Positions 1 to 6,635 of a stretch of 7,274 nt of DNA are shown here, in pieces. The notes under the pieces were generated by a model. It saw only the letters and a program-made list of their open reading frames with translations. It had not been told where the DNA came from and made no database searches. The position numbers and the translations under genes are program-made. This DNA is from Acidobacteriaceae bacterium (GTDB lineage: Bacteria > Acidobacteriota > Terriglobia > Bryobacterales > Bryobacteraceae). How positions within the stretch are numbered: position 1 is the first letter of the stretch; each line of letters begins with the position of its first letter. The stretch lies in assembly GCA_019246575.1 (NCBI GenBank), contig JAFAQG010000951.1, forward strand, positions 1 to 7,274. The letters are read 5' to 3'.

Positions 1-828
1 CAATTTCTGTTCGGCTCTGAGCGCTCGATGATTCGCTTTGACATGTCAGAGTTTATGGAGAAGCATTCCGTCTCGAAGCTGATCGGCTCTCCCCCCGGCT
101 ATGTAGGATACGAGGAAGGCGGCCAGTTGACCGAACGTGTGAAGCGCGCGCCGTACTCCATCATCCTGCTCGATGAAATCGAGAAGGCCCATCCAGATGT
201 CTACAACATCCTGCTGCAAGTCTTCGAAGATGGCCAATTGACCGACGGCTTGGGCAATACCGTCGATTTCAAGAACACCATCATCATCATGACCTCGAAC
301 CTCGGAGCACGGTTCCTCGACAAGCGGGGCCAGATCGGATTCTCCGCGCCATCTACTGCCGGCATACCGCAGAAGATCGAAGACCAAGTGATGGGCGAGG
401 TCAAACGGGCGTTCAATCCCGAGTTCTTGAACCGCCTCGATGAAGTGATCCTCTTCACATCGCTGGTGGACGAAGACCTGATCAAAATCATCGAATTGCT
501 GGTCGAGCAGATCAACGGGAACCTCGTTGCCAAGCAGATCAGAATTCGCCTGGAACCCGAGGCGGCAAAGTACATCCTCGACAAAACGTGCGGCGATCGT
601 AGCTACGGCGCGAGACCGTTGCGGCGCGCACTGCAGAAGTACATCGAGGATCCGCTCTCCGAAGCTCTTATCCAAGGCTCGCTGCCGCGCCCCGCGGAAC
701 TCGTCGTGTACCTGGGCGACAACGGCATCTATTGCAGGCAGATCGGCGATTTGGAAGGGCAGCCCGTCCCGGCCGGCGGAGTCGAGGAATCGGCGCCGGC
801 TGCCGGCACTCCCTTGTACATGTTCTGA
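1..828 (+). CDS. clpC: ATP-dependent Clp unfoldase, ClpC type (partial, 5' end missing)
   Basis: The reading frame is open from base 1 and ends at TGA 826-828, giving the last 275 residues of a Hsp100 AAA+ protein; the N-domain, the first AAA module and the second Walker A lie upstream. Counting from base 1, visible elements of the second AAA module are the pore loop GYVG (33-36), Walker B ILLDE (55-59), sensor 1 Asn100 in TSN, the arginine finger Arg145 in FLNRLDE, and sensor 2 GAR (203-205). The tripeptide IGF at 112-114 sits where ClpC carries its ClpP-docking loop, and the following VMGEVKRAFNPEFLNR also reads like ClpC; ClpB lacks that loop. The inferred role is therefore cytoplasmic ATP-driven unfolding of substrates for ClpP. 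The C-terminal tail of about 35 residues is Gly/Pro/Ala-rich and probably disordered. The next gene starts 15 bp downstream on the same strand. ClpA or ClpE are less likely alternatives. Confidence 0.93.
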   Translation, partial: QFLFGSERSMIRFDMSEFMEKHSVSKLIGSPPGYVGYEEGGQLTERVKRAPYSIILLDEIEKAHPDVYNILLQVFEDGQLTDGLGNTVDFKNTIIIMTSNLGARFLDKRGQIGFSAPSTAGIPQKIEDQVMGEVKRAFNPEFLNRLDEVILFTSLVDEDLIKIIELLVEQINGNLVAKQIRIRLEPEAAKYILDKTCGDRSYGARPLRRALQKYIEDPLSEALIQGSLPRPAELVVYLGDNGIYCRQIGDLEGQPVPAGGVEESAPAAGTPLYMF

Positions 829-843
829 ACCTGTGTATCACTT

Positions 844-3561
844 GTGGGCGGACGAGTGCTGTTCCTGACGGTCTTGTTCGCCACCACATGTCTCCTAGCC
901 CAAGGCAGCGAACTGCGCGTCGAAATCCGGGACCCTTCCGGTGCGGGAACGCAGGCCTCCGCCACGCTTGAACGACTGAGTAGCGCCTTCCGGGCGAACT
1001 TCGAAACCGACCCCGCTGGGCGGTACACGATCCCGAATGTGGCGCCGGGTACCTATCGGCTGACCGTCCGCCGGTCAGGGTTCGCCACCCAGGTCGTCAC
1101 GCTCGCCCTCGGCTCGTCTCCCGTATCGCGCACCATCACTCTGCCCTTGGCGACTCAAGCTCAAACAATTGAAGTCGCGGCAGCGACGCCCTTGCCCGGC
1201 GCGGACGTGCCGGTTAACGACATCCCACGCGCCGTTCAGACGGCATCCGCATCCCAGATTCAGCAGACTGGCGCGCTGAACTTGCCTGATTTTTTAAATA
1301 GGCGTCTCACGGCCGTAAACATCAACGAGAACCAAGGCAACCCGTTCCAGCCCGACCTGAATTATCGAGGGTACACGGCATCGCCGCTGCTCGGTACCCC
1401 GGAAGGCATTTCCGTTTATGTGGACGGAGTGCGCCAAAACCAACCTCTGGGCGACATAGTCGCTTGGGATCTGATTCCTGAAATTGCCATTTCGGAGATG
1501 GCGTTGATCCCGGGATCCGATCCGCTATATGGGTTGAATACTCTGGGCGGCGCGCTCGCGGTTCAGATGAAGGACGGCTTCAGCGCGCCTGGAACGACGC
1601 TCGAAATATACGGAGGAAGTTTCGGCCGCCGCTCCGGAGCGTTTCAGCACGGCGGTTCCACTAAAAGCGGCTTCAACTACTATGCAGCCGGAAACCTCTT
1701 CAAGGAAGACGGGTGGCGGAAGTATTCACCATCGGAGGTGCGGCAGATCTTCGGGAAGATCGGCGAGCGTTTCCGAAAGAGCTACGCGACCCTGAGCTTC
1801 GGGTATGCGGACAATCATTTGGCAGGAAACGGCGTCCAGGACGGGCGCTGGCTCGCTCGTGATTACATGAGCGTGTATACGATCACCGACATCAATTGGG
1901 ACCGCTCGCCCTCCGTTACGCTCAACTTGAACCGCCAAGTGAACAGCAACCTGCAGCTTTCGGCCAACGCGTACTTCCGCTACATCCGCACCGACACGCT
2001 CAACCCGAATCTGAACTCGAACTCCTTCGATGAATCGATCTACAATTTGACGGCCGGCGACATCGCCGCTCTCAGAGCAGCCGGATACACGGGCTTCCCG
2101 ACAACCGGAAACGCGACCACGGAACCGTTCCCGTTTTGGCGCTGCATTGCGCAGGGTCTCGAATCAAGCGAGCCGGTCGAGAAATGCGACGCCAACATCA
2201 CGCGCGAATACGATCGCCAGCACAACTATGGTCTTTCGGCACAGGCGTTATGGCGAATCGGCCATCATCGCATTACGGCAGGTGCGGCATGGGATAGTAA
2301 CGGGGTCACGTTTCAGCAGACGACGCAATTCGGATACCTGAATCCGGACCGTATCAGCATTACGCCGGTTCCGTTTTACGCCGATGCGTCTTCTAATTCG
2401 AATGGCGTTCCCGTCGATAGCCGCGTCAACCTCCACGGCACGGTCAACACGCCGGGCATCTTTGCAACAGATACGTTCACGATGAACAAGTGGACCTTCA
2501 CAGTCTCCGGCCGTTACAACCACGAGCACCTGCAAAACTCCGATCGGATCCCGGGATTCATTCCGGCGACGCCCGGGAGTGTGGGAGGCCGAGCATCCCT
2601 GAATGGGAACTACGTATTCCAGCGCTTCAACCCCGCCGCCGGCTTGACGTACAATCCGGGGCGAGCGGCAACGCTGTATTTCAGTTACTCTGAGGCGAAC
2701 CGCGCGCCGACGACGATAGAGCTCGGCTGCGCCGATCCTGATTTCCCCTGCAGTCTGCCGAATGCTTTGGTGGGAGACCCTCCTTTAAAGCAAGTGGTCA
2801 CGCGCACGTTCGAAGTGGGAGCGCGAGGTGGCTCCGGAGAAAACGTCTTCCGCTGGAACGCGGACTATTTCTTTTCGCAGAATTACAACGATCTGCTGTT
2901 TGTCTCCTCCGCACAGACAGGCTTTGGGTATTTCCTCAACTTTGGGAAGACACGGCGGGACGGCGTGGAATTCAGCGTTAATAAGCGCATATCGAAATTC
3001 AATCTCGGCGTCAACTACACCTTCCAGAACGTGACGTACCAGAGCCCGCAGTCGATCGACGCAGCCGCGAACAGCGCCAACAACGCGGGACCCGGCCTTG
3101 GGGGCGAGATCGCCATCGCACCTGGGGATTTTATTCCTCAGATGCCGCGTAATATCGGCAAGGCTTTTCTCGAGTTCGCGCCGGCGTCAAAGATTTTCGC
3201 GGCGTTGAATTTCGTAGCCGCAGGCCGATCCTACGCGCGCGGTAATGAAAACAACCTGCATCAGCCTGACGGCCTGTACTATCTCGGCGAGGGTTTCTCA
3301 CCGGGTTATGGCGTCCTGAATCTCGACGCGCACTATCAGATCGAGCGGCACTTTCAGGTGTTCGTGCAACTCAATAATCTGCTCGAGCACCGTTACTACA
3401 CCGCGGCGCAGCTCGGCACGACGCCCTTTGACAACAACTATCGTCTCGTCTTCCGCCCGTTCCCGCCTACGCCGGACGGAAACTATCCGGTTCGCACCAC
3501 GACTTTTTTCGCCCCCGGCGCACCCTTCGGCGCGTGGGGCGGAATCCGGTTCAGTTTTTGA
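844..3561 (+). CDS. TonB-dependent outer-membrane receptor with N-terminal carboxypeptidase-regulatory-like domain
   Basis: This complete 905-residue protein is an outer-membrane transporter expected to take up a large substrate using TonB energy; the substrate cannot be read from sequence. Residues 1-21 form a signal peptide (Arg4, then hydrophobic LFLTVLFATTCLLA). Residues about 24-105 form a CarboxypepD_reg-like beta-sandwich (GRYTIPNVAPGTYRLTV). A TonB-box-like TIEVAAA follows at 108-114. The plug domain spans about 124-242 (ISVYVDGVRQNQPLGD, DPLYGLNTLGGALAVQ). The rest is a beta barrel ending in the aromatic C-terminal signal GGIRFSF. Two close Cys pairs (434/448 and 629/636) fall in probable extracellular loops; the segment around 629-650 (ELGCADPDFPC, then LPNALVGDPPLKQV) is typical of this receptor type. 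The start is GTG 844, the first in-frame start after the clpC stop. GTG 856 has a slightly better upstream purine run (GGCGGA) but would remove Arg4 of the signal peptide. The 15-bp gap to clpC allows co-transcription. Confidence 0.93.
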   Translation: MGGRVLFLTVLFATTCLLAQGSELRVEIRDPSGAGTQASATLERLSSAFRANFETDPAGRYTIPNVAPGTYRLTVRRSGFATQVVTLALGSSPVSRTITLPLATQAQTIEVAAATPLPGADVPVNDIPRAVQTASASQIQQTGALNLPDFLNRRLTAVNINENQGNPFQPDLNYRGYTASPLLGTPEGISVYVDGVRQNQPLGDIVAWDLIPEIAISEMALIPGSDPLYGLNTLGGALAVQMKDGFSAPGTTLEIYGGSFGRRSGAFQHGGSTKSGFNYYAAGNLFKEDGWRKYSPSEVRQIFGKIGERFRKSYATLSFGYADNHLAGNGVQDGRWLARDYMSVYTITDINWDRSPSVTLNLNRQVNSNLQLSANAYFRYIRTDTLNPNLNSNSFDESIYNLTAGDIAALRAAGYTGFPTTGNATTEPFPFWRCIAQGLESSEPVEKCDANITREYDRQHNYGLSAQALWRIGHHRITAGAAWDSNGVTFQQTTQFGYLNPDRISITPVPFYADASSNSNGVPVDSRVNLHGTVNTPGIFATDTFTMNKWTFTVSGRYNHEHLQNSDRIPGFIPATPGSVGGRASLNGNYVFQRFNPAAGLTYNPGRAATLYFSYSEANRAPTTIELGCADPDFPCSLPNALVGDPPLKQVVTRTFEVGARGGSGENVFRWNADYFFSQNYNDLLFVSSAQTGFGYFLNFGKTRRDGVEFSVNKRISKFNLGVNYTFQNVTYQSPQSIDAAANSANNAGPGLGGEIAIAPGDFIPQMPRNIGKAFLEFAPASKIFAALNFVAAGRSYARGNENNLHQPDGLYYLGEGFSPGYGVLNLDAHYQIERHFQVFVQLNNLLEHRYYTAAQLGTTPFDNNYRLVFRPFPPTPDGNYPVRTTTFFAPGAPFGAWGGIRFSF

Positions 3562-3572
3562 GGTATTGGTGC

Positions 3573-3593
3573 ACCGCCGAGGCGTGGCGGTTT
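3573..3593 (+). terminator. Possible hairpin terminator after the TonB-dependent receptor
   Basis: ACCGCC (3573-3578) and GGCGGT (3586-3591) form a perfect 6-bp GC-rich stem around a 7-base loop, followed by only three T (3591-3593, the first inside the stem). It lies in the 36-bp gap between two convergent genes, 11 bp after the receptor stop, which is where a plus-strand terminator would be expected. The weak T tract makes it a poor intrinsic terminator. Read on the minus strand the stem has no T run after it. Confidence 0.35.
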
Positions 3594-3597
3594 CGAT

Positions 3598-4092
3598 TTA
3601 CTCCAACGATTCGCGCACGTTATATTCGCTCGTGCGCGCAGTCATTTCATCATTGCGTCGCGCTTCGACGTACACGTTCCACAGGCCTGCAGAAGGGAAC
3701 ACCGGTTTAGCCATATAGACGCCCTGATCTATCGCGGGCGCCTGAAACACCTTCGCCTGTTCGTGTTGCGGTGTCTCAATCTGCAGAGTGACCTTCGCCG
3801 CTATGAGGGGCTTTCCAAGTGCATCCTTAACCGTTATCCGAAAGGGAATCGGCGCGTTCGCTTGCAGCACGGCAGTGGGCTCGAGTCGCAGTTGGAAGTT
3901 ACCCGGGCGCTCCTGCGCGAACAGCAGGCCGAAAGCACACGCGACCAGAGCGCAAAGGGCGCGGCTGCGCGCCCCGAGGCAGGGATAGAAACCCGCTGCT
4001 CTTCCCGCGGCGCGCTCGACACTGCGGCCGTTTTGCGCGGGTTCCTCAAAAGCAAGCCACTTCACTCTATTATTGTAGCGGCGAATCGCCAA
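3598..4092 (-). CDS. Small exported protein with YtkA/FixH-like beta-sandwich domain
   Basis: The frame gives 164 residues from TTG 4092 or 155 from GTG 4065, ending at TAA 3598-3600; no in-frame ATG exists before the hydrophobic stretch. Residues 45-59 (ALCALVACAFGLLFA) after an Arg-rich segment look like a signal peptide or membrane anchor, with likely cleavage near FA-Q at 59-60. The exported part (about 60-164) resembles the YtkA/FixH-like immunoglobulin-type fold: a first half with FRITVKDALGKPLIAAKVTL and the family-like motif of Gly, Tyr, then PSAGLWNVYVEARR. Such domains are found in envelope proteins, some linked to copper or cytochrome oxidase assembly, but no metal-binding Met/His/Cys pattern is clear here, so no function is assigned. 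The gene follows the LuxR-type regulator by 58 bp on the same strand and could share its transcript or use its own promoter. The 35-44 residue positively charged stretch before the hydrophobic core is unusually long. Confidence 0.72.
   Translation of the reverse strand: MAIRRYNNRVKWLAFEEPAQNGRSVERAAGRAAGFYPCLGARSRALCALVACAFGLLFAQERPGNFQLRLEPTAVLQANAPIPFRITVKDALGKPLIAAKVTLQIETPQHEQAKVFQAPAIDQGVYMAKPVFPSAGLWNVYVEARRNDEMTARTSEYNVRESLE
4072..4090 (-). promoter_or_regulatory. Possible -10 element (TACAAT) with adjacent 11-bp palindrome
   Basis: On the minus strand TACAAT (4077-4072) matches five of six bases of the TATAAT consensus. It is preceded by the palindrome GGCGATTCGCC (4090-4080), two perfect 5-bp arms around one centre base. 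No convincing -35 hexamer is found 16-18 bp upstream. A transcript starting about seven bases after the -10 would begin near GTG 4065, a possible leaderless start of the YtkA-like gene. Both elements overlap the longer TTG 4092 reading, so they conflict with that start. This is suggestive only. Confidence 0.22.
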
Positions 4093-4150
4093 TCAGATAC
4101 GCTTGCTGTCATCCGAACACCGGTTTTGCAATGGAACTAGAGCGACCCAC

Positions 4151-4744
4151 CTACACCGCGACCAGTCCCCGCCTGATTCCGACCCGCACGGCTTCCGTTC
4201 GGCTCGCGACGCCGAATTTCGCAAGCACCTGCGACACATGAAACTTGACCGTGTGCTCAGAAACGCGCAACTCTTCCGCAATCTCTTTGTTACCGAGTCC
4301 GTCCGCGATCATCCGCAGCACTTCAACTTCCCGCGTTGTGAGCTTCTCTACCTGTAACTCGTCGGTTGGTGATACCGGCGTTTGCCGCCAGGCGCGCATC
4401 TGATCGGGCGTGAGCACAAACAGTTCTTGCGCCGCCCCTACAATTGCCGCCGCAATCTCCGCGGCCGAAGAATTCACCGGCAGCCATGCGCGAATCGCAC
4501 CCGCGGCCGAAAAGCTATGCGGCTCGTCATCAGATAAAAGCACGACGGGTGGTGCCTCGGCAGAGATCTCGTCCGCCGCAACCCGCAGCGCCACCACTAC
4601 ATCCGCAACCGGCAGACGATTAGACCCCATGCCGGATGCAAACGCGCGGACTGCGACGACTTCGAACCGTTCATCTTCGGAAAGCACTCCCGCGAGTTCT
4701 TCCGCTTTTCGTAAACTTCCCGCTACGACCGCAATGCGAATCAA
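4151..4744 (-). CDS. LuxR/NarL-type DNA-binding regulator with degenerate receiver domain
   Basis: This 197-residue protein has the size and two-domain plan of NarL-type response regulators. Residues 1-105 keep the receiver-like alternation: strand 1 IRIAVVAG, strand 3 ADVVVAL, strand 4 PPVVLLSDDE, and a final helix AAEIAAAIVGAA. The C-terminal LuxR helix-turn-helix covers about 135-195, with LTTREVEVLRMIADGLGNKEIA and VSEHTVKFHVSQVLAKFGVASRTEAV, all hallmark positions intact. In the receiver the acidic pair after strand 1 is Ala8-Gly9, the phospho-acceptor position is about Ala52/Leu53, and the usual Lys after strand 5 reads LPVN. Phosphorylation by a histidine kinase is therefore unlikely. 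The start is TTG 4744, which overlaps the upstream protease stop by four bases (TTGA), indicating translational coupling; no in-frame ATG nearby competes. It probably regulates this operon or a linked envelope response, but its targets are unknown. Confidence 0.88.
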   Translation of the reverse strand: MIRIAVVAGSLRKAEELAGVLSEDERFEVVAVRAFASGMGSNRLPVADVVVALRVAADEISAEAPPVVLLSDDEPHSFSAAGAIRAWLPVNSSAAEIAAAIVGAAQELFVLTPDQMRAWRQTPVSPTDELQVEKLTTREVEVLRMIADGLGNKEIAEELRVSEHTVKFHVSQVLAKFGVASRTEAVRVGIRRGLVAV

Positions 4745-5613
4745 GCCGCCGTTGTCACCCGCTCTCGCGCAAGTTGCACAGCCACGTGCCTCGGCCTCTT
4801 TTCCCCTCCGCGCACGAATTCAACCTTCAACAGGCCTCGCGGCGCTTCATCCAACGCACTCTGCAGATCGTCCACAAAGCGGAATCTTGTCTCATTTGCC
4901 GCAACGAGCACATCTCCTGGAAGCAAGGAAGCGCGATCTGCGGCTCCGCCCGTTTCCAATTCCAGAATCAGTAAACCCATTCGACCGTCCGGCAAGGCCA
5001 CCGGCCGCAAGGTCACACCAAGGCTCGGCCGCTGCCCCGTTCGCGCAAGAAACGACTGCACACTCCGGCTCGGAACCGCAAGCGCCAGCCCTCCGGCCAT
5101 GACCATGGTGTTGATTCCGATTACCAGGCCCTGCAAGTCCGCCAGCGGCCCTCCCGAATTACCCGGCGCAAGCCGCACGTCCGCATGGATCCAACGCTGG
5201 CCGAAGAAGGCCCCCCCTGCTCCATCGGCACTGCTCCCTCCGCTCGCATGTACGATACCCGTCGAAACCGCGCCCGTGAAGCCAAATGGATTTCCGACCG
5301 CAATCACCGGCGTCCCTGCCCGCAACGCATCCGAGTCTCCCAGTTGTGCCGGTGGCGCACTCATGCCTGGCACACTAAGTAACGCAAGGTCGCGAAACTG
5401 ATCCGTCCTTACGACGGTACCGGAAACGGTCTTTCCTTCCCACGACTCGACAGCTACTTTCCCCTCTCGCACTACATGAGCGTTCGTCACCACGCGGTCG
5501 CTCGCAAGCATTACTCCCGAACCGCCGCCCGCCCCACGCCCGGACCCTGTCCTCACCACAACAGTCGATCTTCGCAGCGCCTCCGCTACACGACCCGGCA
5601 CCGGAACCGCCAT
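4741..5613 (-). CDS. HtrA/DegP-like S1C serine protease with one PDZ domain, no signal peptide
   Basis: This 290-residue protein has a complete trypsin-like S1C active site: His46 in TNAHVV, Asp75 in RDLALL and Ser153 in APGNSGGPL, with the typical GNPFGF loop at 107-112 and substrate-pocket strand ALAVPSRSV near 177-185. One PDZ domain follows at about 197-280 (LGVTLRP, DRASLLPGDVLVAANETRF). It should be an active endopeptidase whose PDZ binds substrate C-termini or gates activity. The N-terminus (MAVPVPGRVAEALRRSTVVV) has no signal peptide or membrane anchor, unlike most HtrA proteins, so a cytoplasmic location is inferred. The start is ATG 5613, one base after the stop of the upstream paralogue, with a strong Shine-Dalgarno sequence six bases upstream. 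Its own stop overlaps the start of the LuxR-type regulator. A Gly-rich linker (23-33) precedes the His loop. Confidence 0.92.
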   Translation of the reverse strand: MAVPVPGRVAEALRRSTVVVRTGSGRGAGGGSGVMLASDRVVTNAHVVREGKVAVESWEGKTVSGTVVRTDQFRDLALLSVPGMSAPPAQLGDSDALRAGTPVIAVGNPFGFTGAVSTGIVHASGGSSADGAGGAFFGQRWIHADVRLAPGNSGGPLADLQGLVIGINTMVMAGGLALAVPSRSVQSFLARTGQRPSLGVTLRPVALPDGRMGLLILELETGGAADRASLLPGDVLVAANETRFRFVDDLQSALDEAPRGLLKVEFVRGGEKRPRHVAVQLARERVTTAA

Positions 5614-5614
5614 G

Positions 5615-6559
5615 TCACTCTCCCCTCTCGCCGCGCTCTCTCGATGCCGCGCGTTCCCCGATCACGATGTCGGCGCTTACGCGCTCCCCGCCGCGAATCA
5701 GCACAGCCTCCGCGCTCCTACCGACCGCGTCGCCTCTCAGTGCATCCTGCAAATCCTCGACATCGCTCGTTACCGTCGCGCCGAGCGAGAGAAGAATATC
5801 TCCCAGCTGCAACCCGGCTCTTGCGGCCGGGGAATCCGGCTCGACACTCAACAGCATCAATCCAGTCTTCGTATCGAGCCCCGTTTTTTGTCGCAAACTC
5901 GCGGGAATGACGACCGTCTGCACGCCCGTGCCTAGATACCCGCGCCGGATGCGTCCCTCTTTCACCAGCTCGTTTGCAACCCGTTGTAAGGTTGCAACCG
6001 GCACGGCCATCACGGAGTGCCGTGACAAAGCCGGTGTCGCCATGCCAATTAAACGCCCGTCCGCATCCACTGCCGCCGCTCCCGATTGCGAAGGATACAG
6101 GTTCACATCCAGCCTGATGAATCGGTCGAGCGTTCCGCCGCGCCAGGTTCGTCGCGCTGGACCGACCGCCCCCAGCGCTCCCAAACTCGCCGTCGGACCC
6201 ACATCGAACGTGAATCCCACGATCTCGACCAGCGAGCCCGTTTCCAGCTTCTCCGTATCTGCCGCCGGCAGCGGGTTCAATGTCTCACCCTCGACGCGCA
6301 GAATCGCGAGATCAACGGTCGGGTCTCGGCCCAAGATCGTTGCACTCGCCTGTTTTCCGTCTGACAGACCGATCGGAATGCGCTCGGCGCGTTTCAGCGC
6401 ATGATCCGCGACGGCGACGAGATCGGCGGCGATCGCGACCCCGCTTACCGCTCGATACGGTGCTGCTTTGATCGCGACAACACCCTTCACCGTACGCGCC
6501 ACAACGTCCGCCAGCTCGCGCGATAACGCGCTCAATTCGCTCGTTCCTGTACGACTCAT
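5615..6559 (-). CDS. HtrA-like S1C protease homologue with altered nucleophile loop, one PDZ domain
   Basis: With ATG 6559 the protein is 314 residues; an in-frame ATG at 6601 would add 14 residues. ATG 6559 is preferred because MSRTGTSELSALSRELADVV matches where HtrA-like domains begin and GGAGG lies directly before it, although only one base away, so the choice is open. Triad positions (numbered from ATG 6559) are His53 in VADHAL, Asp83 in TVDLAILRV and Ser159 in YPSQSGAAAVD. The Ser is kept, but the usual GNSGGP loop is SQSGAA, which changes the oxyanion-hole glycine before the Ser, and the usual TNAH around His is VADH. Activity may be reduced or lost. A PDZ domain spans about 207-303 (GYLGTGVQ, SPAARAGLQLGDILLSL). 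No signal peptide is visible. The C-terminus is a charged Arg/Glu/Gly tail whose codons contain the ribosome-binding site of the next gene. It is the first gene of a tightly packed operon and a paralogue of the second. Confidence 0.88.
   Translation of the reverse strand: MSRTGTSELSALSRELADVVARTVKGVVAIKAAPYRAVSGVAIAADLVAVADHALKRAERIPIGLSDGKQASATILGRDPTVDLAILRVEGETLNPLPAADTEKLETGSLVEIVGFTFDVGPTASLGALGAVGPARRTWRGGTLDRFIRLDVNLYPSQSGAAAVDADGRLIGMATPALSRHSVMAVPVATLQRVANELVKEGRIRRGYLGTGVQTVVIPASLRQKTGLDTKTGLMLLSVEPDSPAARAGLQLGDILLSLGATVTSDVEDLQDALRGDAVGRSAEAVLIRGGERVSADIVIGERAASRERGERGE
5620..5627 (-). promoter_or_regulatory. Shine-Dalgarno sequence of the second protease
   Basis: GAGGGGAG on the minus strand ends six bases before ATG 5613 and is inside the last codons of the upstream protease gene. 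It fixes the start of the second protease and indicates that the two proteases are made from one transcript, with re-initiation possible across the TGA-C-ATG junction. Confidence 0.7.
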
Positions 6560-6635
6560 GCCTCCAGTCTGCGCGCAAATCTCCCATCGCACATCAGCCA
6601 TTCGGGTAGGTCGTCTTCATAAAATCGGACCAGCC
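6560..6635. promoter_or_regulatory. Divergent intergenic region between the protease operon and the GH9 gene
   Basis: The region is 76 bp, or 34 bp if the protease starts at 6601. It must hold the promoters of both the leftward protease operon and the rightward GH9 gene unless those lie inside coding sequence. A short AT-rich core (TTCATAAAAT, about 6616-6625) is the only promoter-like patch; no clear -35 hexamer partners it in either direction. No operator-like repeat is evident. The role is inferred from gene orientation rather than from a motif. Confidence 0.4.

Noticed and set aside
46..675. 209-residue open frame opposite clpC
   Set aside because: It is the antisense of a well-conserved AAA+ domain and has no recognisable domain of its own; GC-rich codon use explains it.
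1289..1301. AT-rich patch (TTTTTTAAATA) that might be a promoter or terminator
   Set aside because: It lies within the plug domain codons of the receptor, with no stem before it and no gene start after it.
3937..3948. Lipobox-like LVAC (residues 49-52) in the YtkA-like protein
   Set aside because: The hydrophobic run continues seven residues past the Cys and only about seven precede it, which does not fit a lipoprotein signal; ordinary cleavage near residue 59 fits better.
4410..5102. 230-residue plus-strand open frame across the regulator and second protease
   Set aside because: It is Ser/Ala/Thr/Pro/Arg-rich low-complexity sequence opposite two genes with clear motifs.
5667..6404. 245-residue plus-strand open frame opposite the first protease
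   Set aside because: It shows no domain or convincing start, and its composition is that of the reverse strand of a GC-rich gene.
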